A DNA stretch of 64,000 nt from Gordius sp. MW1. Taxonomy: Eukaryota > Nematomorpha > Gordioida > Gordea > Gordiidae. Both the position numbers and the translations under genes were made by a program. Under the pieces are notes generated by a model. The model had not been told where the DNA came from. It did not search any database and worked only from the letters and a program-made list of their open reading frames with translations. The stretch is from assembly GCA_964036665.1 (NCBI GenBank), contig OZ038530.1, positions 12,162,001 through 12,226,000 of the forward strand, given 5' to 3'. Below, piece after piece: positions 12,390 to 24,300 of this stretch (its first letter is position 1; every line of letters begins with the position of its first letter).

Positions 12390-15300
12390 CTCCACAAATA
12401 TTGCCTCACTCGTAGCATTTTCTGACGCGTATATGGAAAGCTTAAAAATAATGGGTCAAACATTCATTGATAACCAGTTGAAAAATTAAAACAATTTTAA
12501 AGTTTTTGACACATTCCAAATAATGATTGTAGCTGTTACATGAACAGAATCAAGTATTGTGCCATCAATAAAGACTAGAATAAGGCGTTTGCTGTTCTCC
12601 TAATATTTAAAAGGATGCTAAAATACATTACAAAAAATTAAAACGTGTAAAATTTATTATTTTACGAGTGAAAACAGTGAAACAAATAATAAGAGTAACT
12701 CACATTGAAATGCTACTAGTGCAATTTTTAAATATAAATAAGTTACCATGGGTTCATCGGAAGGATTGGGATCACTGGTCCACGGTATGACTTGGCCAAT
12801 AGCAATACACTGTATGGACCCCCCTTGATTTTCGCGAGATGCTTCTTTGTAAGTTTGCGTAACCCTGGATAAATGCTCGTCTTCTACTTCTAGCAGCAGG
12901 CCTAATTCCTCGGCAAACAACATTTCTAACATTGCATAGCCCACACCTAAGAAGATGAAATAATTTCCAACAATGCAAACAAATTTAGGTGATTAAAATC
13001 TTCGAATATTTTTCATAATTTTAATTATAAAATAACTTAGATAACAAGTGCGATTAATGCGGTATGCAGTGTTTATTTATTAGTTTTATTATAATAATTT
13101 TCCAACTAACATACCTAGAACAAAACGACTGCAAATCAGAATAAAAGGTAATTATACTTTACGACAAAATTAGTATAATATACCAAAATAATATTAGCCG
13201 TTATAACATAGATAAGGTTGGATCAAGGCCGTTGCCAGAGTGTACAAAACGATTTATTAATACTATCAATGTAACTTCAAGTATTTACATTCCCTGCCAC
13301 GCCCAGAATCAAAAATTAATTCAGTAAAATAGGACGATTATATTAGAATTAATGTCGTATGCAAAGTCATTAATAACCAATGAGTTATTTGAGCTGTATC
13401 TTACATACAGATAACGGATCACACAAAATTTTTAACGAGACATACGAAGTGGCCGCCTAACGATTACATACTAAACAGCTTATTAATTCAAAAAAGTAAA
13501 TCCCAAATATCATGTTTTTCGCGAATTTTAATATACACGAGTCTGCTTATAGTCCAAATTCAAGTTCTATCTCTCTTAAAAAGTTTAAAAAATCACTTTT
13601 TCGTGGGTCTTCCATGAATCGTTGTATGGGTAGGCGAAGGTTGAGTCCAGTGCCTTGACCGGCGGCGAAAGCCATTTCTAGGGCAGAGCTAACCAAACCG
13701 CCGTCGCTTATATCGTGTGCGGATAGAATAAGTTTTTGAGCTGTCAGTGCTTGCGTAACTTTGAAGCAACGACTAAAGACATCGGGCTGGTCCATGTCAG
13801 GTAACGGACTAACCTCTCGGGGTTCCTCCAACGATAATTCTGACCCTAGAGCCCCGTAAGCTTGAAATAAGGCCGAGCCTTCTAGCCTGAGTTTTTTAGC
13901 GGAGGGGTGCGCGTCGTCGCAGTTAAATCTGACCCACAGCAATTTGGCTAAATGCGTATCAAAATCATAAATGTACGCGAACTTTGAGAATATATTAAGC
14001 TATGACCTCATTGGATTGATTTTGTGTTAAACAATCAAATATTATTAGAAGAATGCCATTAATAATCATCCAAGCGTTCTGTGTGACAAAAACATTCCGA
14101 GAAGAATAAAAAGCGCACTGTATACATCCATCATAGAGCCAACAGTCCTGTATAGCTAGGAATCATGGGCTATACGTAAAAGGGAGAGCAGCGTCTTGCG
14201 TCCATGGAGATGAGAATTCTAAGATAGGTGCTAGGAGTAAGCAAAAGGAACATAGGCGAAATGAAGAAATAAGAAGAATTTTGGGTACTGCATCTATTAC
14301 GACAAAGCTCCTAACAAATAGACTAAGATGGTATGGCCTCGAAAGAAGGGACGATAGCTACGTCGGAAAGAAAATCGAGATGATATATTTTGCAGGAAAA
14401 CGAAGGAGAGGAAGCCCAAGCTTACCTGGATTCATAAAATACGGCACAATATGAAAGTCCACAAGATAAAGAAAGAACTATGTAAACAGAAACAAATGGA
14501 AACGAATGCTGAAAGGACTGACCACCAGTCTAGGTGACAAACAGCCATAGAAAGAAGAAGCCAACAAAAAGTTTAATTCGTTTATAAACATATTTTGTAT
14601 TACTCCCATTAAACAAAACTCTATAAATTATATATCTCTTAAATTTAAAATATTTTTTTATGAATAAATTCATGGCGAAATAACAATAAAAACGTATGCA
14701 AAAGTTAATGATGGTGATATTGTAAAATAAATATCAAAAATCAATGGTGAGTTATTATTACTAGGACGATCGACTGTACACTTGAGGTCGGGGGTTAGGT
14801 GAGATGTAATATCAGGGGTGGGCACGTACACCGAAACGACTATGGACCCGGGGGCCTTAACGGTCACCAGTTGCTCATCACCTAAAAATGTAAGCATTTA
14901 GTCTTAGAATGTCGACGCAATAAATAAAATTAAAAATTAGCGAATTCTAACAAGAAATATATACTAAAAAACTGGCTTGTAAATAATGCTGGCTACAAAG
15001 TGCCCTTCGAGAGGTGGTGTTTTTAGCACGAAATAACCCATTAAATCATACCAAAACTTATCAAACGATGAAAAACTCTTTACCATTCTATATGACATAA
15101 GTTTAAATAGGATTAACTCTTTAGTATATGCGATCGCATTTTAATTTAAATTCACCTATAAAAATCAGAAGCTACACTTGAAATTTTTAAATCTCAAACA
15201 TTAACAAGTTCAACATATGCCTTTCCCCTTTAAGCTCAAAACAATTTGTATTATTTTAAATGCCATGCAATTTATAAGGCAGCCCTCGTTAAGAAAAATG

Positions 15301-18300
15301 TCCTGACTGTCTGTCTGTCCAACATTTTTTTGAAACACGATTTATACTGGTATCTTCCTAACATACCATTTAAAGGTGGTGTGTGGGGCAACTTGAATGA
15401 AGCAGCCATGCCTAAAGAGTCTTTCCCCCCATCAGCTGCTACACCTAATTCTTGTGCGGCGGTACAAAGAGCTTCGCAGGCTGAGTAAATTTTAGAGCCT
15501 TCGGTCCCACACGAGGCGCCTAGTATTGGAAAAACGTGAAATTACGAGGAATATGATAAAATAATTTTGATTAATTTTAGAAAAGCAGTGGCAATTAAGC
15601 TAAAGTCGGGGATTGTGCATCGTAAATTTCTGTTTGAGGCGTCGAGGACACGAATATGCTGTATATCGTAAGTAAAGACACATTAAAGGGGTATTTAAGA
15701 AATTTCTATATACAGAACTCTAATGTAGCTCATCCATATTAATGTATAAAGAACTCATTTTTCGACCATCACCTTAAAGTGTAATATGACGTGAGATCCG
15801 TCATTTCATTTCAGCCTTTCGACTAGAAACCTCTTTTCCTTAAAACAACTATGAAATCATAGAATCGGAACTCCCAAAAGTAACGCTCGAACACTCTAGT
15901 TTTTGTAAAGACCTGGATTGTGTTTAGTCGACATTTGGTTCAACTAAAACTAACGGCCCACTATAAAACAGACCACAATCCTCAAATTTCCAATTTCGAC
16001 TAAGCCTAAAGGCCGACTAAACGAAATCCAGGTCTTTTCTTAATTAGACTTATACACACTTCAACAAAAAAATCTAGTTTTTGTTTAGTAATAAGCGACA
16101 AAATTAGGTGCTAATGCGTACCGTCACCAGTGTGGGCGGTGGTCACTTCTTTGGCGGGCCACATCCAATTGAAACTGGCTTTAACGTCAGCCAGGTCTCT
16201 AATAATACCGGCCCCGGCGCATAAATTAGTTAAGGCTTCGCCCAAAGCCATTCGGGCCCCGGCTTCGGGGTTAAGGCATGTTTTAATGGGTTGTTCTCCG
16301 ACTGCCGTAACTGCGCCCGCGAATGTTAAGCAAGTCGAGTTAGGGTCATTTGCTGGACGACTCCCGAAATGGGATAGAGCTATTATAGCCGCGTTGGCCA
16401 AGGGAATCTGAGACGGGCCCACGCATTGTTGCCTAGCTACTAACCCCGTAACCGACCTATCCACCTGCTCAATGCATGTGTTACAATTTTTTTTGCTTCA
16501 ACGTCTTTATTCAATTGTTACATGATAAAATTATGTTATTGTATGATTATGATAAAAAACAAATCTTTTAAAAAACATGAAATTATTAATAGTCGCCTTT
16601 CTCAGAAAGAGAATCCGCAATTGAATTTTTCTTCACGTAAAAATTTGTTTAGCTCAAAGGCATGGGCATAGCCAGCTTTTGAAATAGAGGGGGGAGGGGA
16701 AAATGATCTTTTGCAATCCTAACCTTAATTTTAATAAATTTTTGTTAGAGGGTGGCAGCCGCCCCTCCCTTGGCTAAGCCCATGCTCAAAGGTAGTGGAG
16801 GGGATTCAGTGAAATGATTAATAAATTTTAATTAATAGTGAAACTAAGAAATACAATTTTCCCATAACCCAACATTTTATCAAATTAATTTTTCTTGAGC
16901 GCCGGGAAGTATTAAATGTCATTAGATCTTGCAGCGAAAAACAATTACTTTGTTGGTTAAGAAGCGTTTACTGCCCACGCTAACCAAACGCAACACACGA
17001 TCTAGAGCTTGCCCGATGGTTATATCGGCCCAATCAAATTTCCGACCACACAAACTGAGGGGTGAAGTATACTCCCGACGATCCCATTCTTGAGAATAGA
17101 AAGTCTGCCACAAAAATAAAACATCTATGTGTTAGTATCAATGTTGTAAAAGCGGCTGGGTATTGTTTGATCGACCTTCGGTTCTAGTCGATTAAACATA
17201 AACAGATTAAAGGTTAACTAAAATCAAAGGTCTATCAAACAAAACCCAGCCGTTTTTACAACACGAGCCATTATTTTGACCTTTTCAAAGTTGAACCTTC
17301 AGATGTAAAATTTTACAAAACATTTACATATAAGAATCAACACTGCTTGCACCTAATAATTGAGAATAATAAAAAGTGAGGTGTAAGCATAAATACAGCG
17401 AGCAAACTTAGAAGTTCGACTTACTTTTTGCCGCCCCGAAGATCCTATCAAGGCTAGGGGAAGATCAACGTACACCTTTTCACTCCTGCTCGATCCATCT
17501 CCACCATTTTGACAATTCTTTTCAATATTGTCCCCGACGAACTGGACATTTCCAGTCCCGGTAACTGTTCCCACCACATCTAAAGGACACTTTTCCCGTT
17601 CGCAGATGGCTTTCAACAATTGTTCGGACGAGTCGGAACCTGCTATGAGAGCTGCGTTACTTTCTTGATATTCGGCAGCCCAAATTTCCATGGGACCGCA
17701 AGATTCGTCACCAAGCGCGAAGGCCGAAACTTGGAAGACCCCGCCCAATGGCTCTACTAGCTCCTTCAATACGTTCCCTAAGGAAAAATCGAAAAACGTC
17801 AAAATATTTTGCCGACTTTGTTAAAAATTGAAATTTAAACGGAAAATAAAAAAAAGTCCTACAGATCTGGCTTAGTCAAATTGGACCTTGCTTATAAGAC
17901 ATCCAAATATTTGAAAATATGCAGCATAGAAATGTATTAAATTATCAAAGCGTTAAAAAAAGGCAAGATTAGGTTTGATTTATAAAAAAAACAAAGTGTA
18001 ATTTATGTATCAAACCCAACGTGCAAAAGAAAATAAGTTCCCAAACAAGCCTGTCGGAAATTTTTTATTTGTCTTCTCAAGCCGCGACTTGGACTTTTAT
18101 TTAAGGATGAATAGGTACTTACTTGTACGAGTATTAAACTCACTGACTTAAAATTTTTAATATATTACTTGCTAATTGTATTTATTTACCCACGTAACAT
18201 GTGCCACAATATTGTTAATAAACTACTATTTTCGAATTTACTATAATTTATTAATTCATAATTAACGAAAAAATCGAAAATAGTGTTTATAGATTATCGA

Positions 18301-21300
18301 TCGGGTTAAAGAACTCGGGCCTTCGGCCCTCGTGGGAATGGGGAGGGGGGAAGGGAAGAGGGGAAGGGAAGGGCGAACTCTTCCATACTCTGTTTAAAAG
18401 TACCATATTTGTTATGCAATATATGGGCGAGAAAGGTGGGAAGGGGCGAGAATGCCTATAGGGGGGTATTAAATGCAAAATGATTAGTTAATTATTTATA
18501 CAAAAAGAGTAAAAAAACGATAAAAAAATTTCGATTCACATTTTGGCCAATGGTCATTTTTTTCATCGGTCAGCATCCAACGGACGGCCAAAAAGTCTTA
18601 TTGGCAATGGTGGTAACAAGAACAATCATAAGAGTCAGAAAATTTGAATGGTTAAAACCAAGTATCAATTACTTACGCTTTTAAGTGCCATTAAACAAAA
18701 AATAGGATGTGTCAGTGTTTAAAATAATTTCAGTTAACGAGCATTATACCACCATTTATGGGCGTATCCAGGGGGAGGCAGGGAGGGGCGGCTACACCCA
18801 CGGCTAAAGTTTCAAAAAATTATCAGATTGCCCCTCCCTAAATTAATATTGCCCCCCTCTAATGCCAATGCTGGCTAAGCCCATACCACCATTTATGACA
18901 TTTTGAATTGATTGGGACCCATATCAGTATAGGCATGGGCCCTTGTAGGGGAGGTCATAGGATAATTGTCAATGTTAACCTAATATACCCAAAATTTCGA
19001 TTTATTTGGCCAATGGTCATTTTCATTGGTCAGTAGCCAGCGGACGGTCAAAAAGCCATATTATCAATGTTATTTAACAAGAACAAAATATTAATTTAAT
19101 TTTTAAAAAAAGTAAAAAAATTCGTCCTCTCCCGAGCTTGATCCCGGACCTCCAGGTCACAAAGCTGGCGCCAATAACTTGGTAGACAAACAACGGACGG
19201 ACAACAAAAAACGAGCCCATAAATTGCATAGCAATTAATAGGCTTCAAATTATTTCTGCGAACGGAAGTTAGTTGTTTTCATATATTTAATTAACTAGTT
19301 TAACGTGGGATGGTCAACTAATGAGTAAGAATTTAAAATGAATCCAACTCTCATTAAGGTCGTCGCAATAATTTGCTTGACTAATTTTATTTAATTTTGG
19401 GGAAGATAAACAATAATGTATCCATAATTTTCGTGGTCATTATTAAAAAGATTTGAGGGGACACCAAGATAAATTTGAACTTAATATGATCAAAATGCCA
19501 TTCAACCCCTAAACCAACAATCCGCTAAATGTATGCCAAATAACGCCCGCAAACTTATCTATTGACTTACTGTCATTATTTACCATTATTACTTTAATAC
19601 TAGTATACTCAAGAAATTTACTTTGCAATTTCCTCAAAACGTTTACAACCAAAATCTAAAATTTGGTATAATAATAAATGAAGAGCTTTCCTCTCTATTT
19701 TTATAGCTCACGAGTTAAGGTGTTACTTTAAAATGTTCATTTAATCCAAAATTTGTCATATTAAATGAAAACGAACTTTCCCCTCTATCTCAATATCTAA
19801 CGAGTTTTGTATAAGAGAAATAGCCTAAAACCATTTCTTCGATTAGAAGACCGTTTTAAAGAATTTTTGAGCATTTTGTTCATTTATAATAAAAAAAAAT
19901 TCAAAATAAATGTTTACCATTTCCCCCAGCTCCTTGATCGTGTATACTTAGGAGGGGATTGAGGTGGGCAGGAGCTTCTGCACAAGCTCGCACGACCCTA
20001 TTCATTTTTTGTTCCATCTCGGGATCTCCCCGCTGCACGGCTTGAAAATCTAAGTCCCGCGCGTTAGAACCGTGGCTCGCCAAAGATGAAGCAGACCCGC
20101 CGCCTAAGCCGATTCTGTAAACGGGCCCCCCTATTTTGACCACCTTGTTGCCTGTTTACATTACATTTAATGAAAAAAATTTAAGTGCCAAATACTATCG
20201 TCGTGAATGTAATTAGTTTTATAAATTAAAGAAAGTTACAATTTTTCCGAAAAACAGACAAATCATTGAATGACTTTTAGCAAAAGATTATTTAACGTAG
20301 TTTTCGAAGATTAGTGATTATAAATATATTTTTCGCAAGAGGTATTAAACTTGGAGCACCAATTACATATATGAATCCTCAGTATTAATAAACGATTTAA
20401 CTAGACATGACATTTAGGTCTGATTTATATGTAAACTATAAAAAAAATTATACTCTAAAAGTTGAATTAAAAATCACTATATTTTATTATCTATATACAA
20501 AATGAAATATAATTTATAAAAATAATCAATAAATTATGACAAAAACCACCTAATTTGAAAAAGGCCAAATTAAATTCAAAAATTTGGGAATATACGCCAA
20601 AGGTAAGAGAAGGAGAAAGTCTGGGAAGTTACTTTTTAACAAATTAATTTAAAAACCTATTTCTCGAAAAGTTAAAGAAAAAGTCTGTATTAATCTCCTT
20701 TCAAAAAGTAATTTATAAAGAGGATGTTGAAGTCCCTAGCTTAAAATTTGCTTAAAATTATAAGGAGTTAAGTGGATACTAAACAATTTTATTCATAGGT
20801 CCAAATGTAGCCAAATTATTGTAGCCTTCCGATTTATACCAATAAACAAGCCCTCACATAATTAAGTGCTTTATTTCTAAAATTTATTTAATCATTATTT
20901 AGAAATAAAAGAGAATCTACAAGGCTTAAACTCAAGCATAGAGCTGGAAAACGCGGTTACGGTACTTTATTTCTAACATATATTTAATTATAACATATGT
21001 CTACACGAAAAAATATCCCGCATTCTGACAGAACATAAATATGTTTTTAGTTTTTCCCCTAGTCGTCCAGATTTTGTAATAAAAGAGGCTAAAGAAGCCA
21101 AAATGGGGTGCCTCATTTATTACAAAATCAGGAAGACTAGAGAAAAAACTAAAAACATATTTAATTGTTCAGCAAAATATTCTCTATCATAATTATTTGT
21201 CAGCACGGGATACATTCACAAAGTGAATAGTTATAGGCCTGTGTAATTTATCCATAAAACAATCCACGAAGATCTACTATAACTAGCAAAAAATAGGGAA

Positions 21301-24300
21301 ACACTTGTTTTTAACCTAGTCTTAGAGTGTATATACCTAAGGCCGGTGGAATTTTGTCTATTTTATCGGCGTCGATGCTTCCTATGCCACCCGTAAACAT
21401 AATGGGTTTGAGCCATTCCCTCCGCTCTATGACCCCATCCCTGCGCGCTAATAGGGCGCCGAACGACCGAGCAAAACCACATATTATGGGTTCGCCAAAT
21501 TTATTGCCATAATCAGAAGCCCCGTTACTGCCTTCGACCAGTATCTTGAGCGGGGCAGCCAAGTCTGCGGGGTAGTGTTGGGCGCGTGCGGTATCGAAAT
21601 CGGCGTCCGGGTATAGCTTTTCATACGTTTCCCACGGCATTTCGTAACCTCGATTTCGGAAAAAATTTAGTAAAATATAATAGAATGGGGAAAGTAAGAA
21701 TGTGGGGCAACATGTTTGAGGCATTTATTGGCAAACTAGGAGCTATTCATTTTATCTTAGGCATGGAAGGATAATGCTTTAATGTTCTCTTTATTCTTTC
21801 ACTAACTGTGGCAATTTTTCATTGTAGAAGGGGCCATGGCGAACTAAGTTATTTAATAATATTTAATGGAAAAATCAGCTGTATGGAAATATCATTTTGG
21901 TAAGCATCCCCGTATAAAATGATCTTAAAAAAGGGAAAATTTGGGCATAACTTGAAGTTAAATTTCTAATTTTTTTTTCAAAAATGCCCTATAGATAAGT
22001 TTTATAGGGTACGAGTAGATCAGTCATCCAAGGTCGAATGTCGCAAGTCTCACCTAATCAATTAAGACTAAAACTAGGCCCCTAGATTAAATATACTTAA
22101 AAAATAATAAAATACCCAATATAAAGTCACTTAAAAAAGGTGCTTACACCTTCAATCAGCATTAATAAAAATATATATAATTGACCATTAAGATTTCATC
22201 AAACACAGCCAGCTACTTGACTAATTAGTAATCGATCCCAAATATAAGTGCGAACCATATAAGAGAATATAAATTAAAGTATTTCAGACAAAACATTCGG
22301 TCTATATTTAATTAAATTTGTTTATATGAATGTTGTAGATAGTTTTAAAACGTACACATAAAATTAAAATTGCTAAGTGTGCAGAAATTGGTCATATCTA
22401 TTGCAGAAAGTGGTGTTGTAAAAACGGCTCGGTTTTGTTTAGTCGATTTTTGGTTTTTGTCAAATAAACATGAATAACCCAAATGTTTTTGGTCTTAGTC
22501 GACCTCTAGGCTTAGTATAAATTCAAAAAATAGACCATGCTCGACCTTTAGTCCTAGTTAAACCAAACAAAACCCAGCAGTTTTTACAAAACACTCGCAG
22601 AAATTAGAAATACCGGGTAAATGCAAATTGCCGACACAGTAACCAGCGGTCCCTGCAATAACGTGGGCTGCGCGTCCCGTAGCTTGGACATCTCGAATGC
22701 GACCCCCTATACCCGTAGCTGCTCCCGGGAATGGGGAAACACCTATTGATAAAAAGAATTGAATGTAAGTAAGACAATAAGTTATTTATTAGTTGAAAAA
22801 CACATATCTTATGAGGAGGAATGAAATAAGTGAAAAAAATTATATTGTAAATATTTGGAAAACATTTTAAAATGTATGTGAAATATATATTTACAAATAG
22901 TAATGCCCATTTTCTGTCTTATTAAAAAAGATACGTACAATATAAATTAAAAATTTCACGAAAGCCTTTAAATTATATTCGGCTTTAAACATATCAATTT
23001 GCCAAAATTTGAAATTTTAGGAAGATGGAAAAAACTCATCAAAACATATGATTGTGGGACCAAATAATTGATAAAGAAGAACCAAGTGAAAAGAGAAAAT
23101 AAGTTATAAACTATCATCAAGCTAAACGATCATAATAAGAATTTGAAATTTTTGGTCATTTATAACATCTAATTACATAACAAGGATTTGTTTAAAACGT
23201 AAAATTAATGTAGAATATTAATATTCCTTTCTCATTTCTCATAATGACTCCAAAAAGCTAAAATATTGCCTACAAATATTTATTTTTAACAATTACATTA
23301 TTTAAAATTAAAAAATCGAATTCTTATAGAAAAACAGTAATAATGGGATTATAACAACATAACTAATAAACCATTGATTTCTAGCTTAAAAATTTACTCA
23401 ATTCACAATTTTTTATTTTAGTAAGCTCACTTGAAACTACCATTATTGCTTAAAAACTTTGCAAACAAATATTTAGGAAAACGGAGCAGATATAGAAAAC
23501 ATCCATGGGCGTAGCCAGCATTGGAATTAGAGGGGTGCAATAATTTAGGGAGTGGCAAAATGATCATTTTTTGAAATTTTAGCTATAATTTAAATAAACT
23601 TCAACAAATTTTTGGATTTAGAGGAAGGCAGTCCCCCCCCCGGCTACGCCCATGAAAACATCCGTTCTATATATGCTTTTGCGCATTTCGATCTATTTAG
23701 CATCGACGTATATTAAAACAAGTTTTTTTTATGATTACCGGTGGGAAAATTGTGAGTTTCGGCGGTGAATATGATGTGTCGCGTTAAAGAGTTTATCACA
23801 TAGCCTGATGGTTGGTGTGGGTTACTTGCCCGGGCAGCCCATATGTTGTGACCCAAAATGGCACTAATAGTGGACAATAAAATATGAAACGTTTGTGCAA
23901 GGTTATATACAATTGCTACAATACTTTGTGTAACCTAGCACAAATTAAACTTTCGCATATATGTATGTATAAGCTTACTGTGCTATTTGCGAAAAATCGG
24001 CATCAATAAATTGAATAAGATCTTGATATTTATTAATGGTCACTTAACAATAATAATCGGCCAAGGTGGTAAGGTCATATTAGGCTATGATATTTAACCT
24101 ATTAACCTCTTTAAAGTGGTATAGTTAAATAAGTGTACCATAACGATTAAGTGTTATATTCATCAAAAAAGTTAAATTTATTAACACAATTAAATTACAA
24201 CAACTAACAAATATATTCCTACTAACTTTTGCTATTTAAAATTGCTGAATAAAAATTGACAAAGTTATACATATAATTTAAATTTTTGATGAAAAATAAA

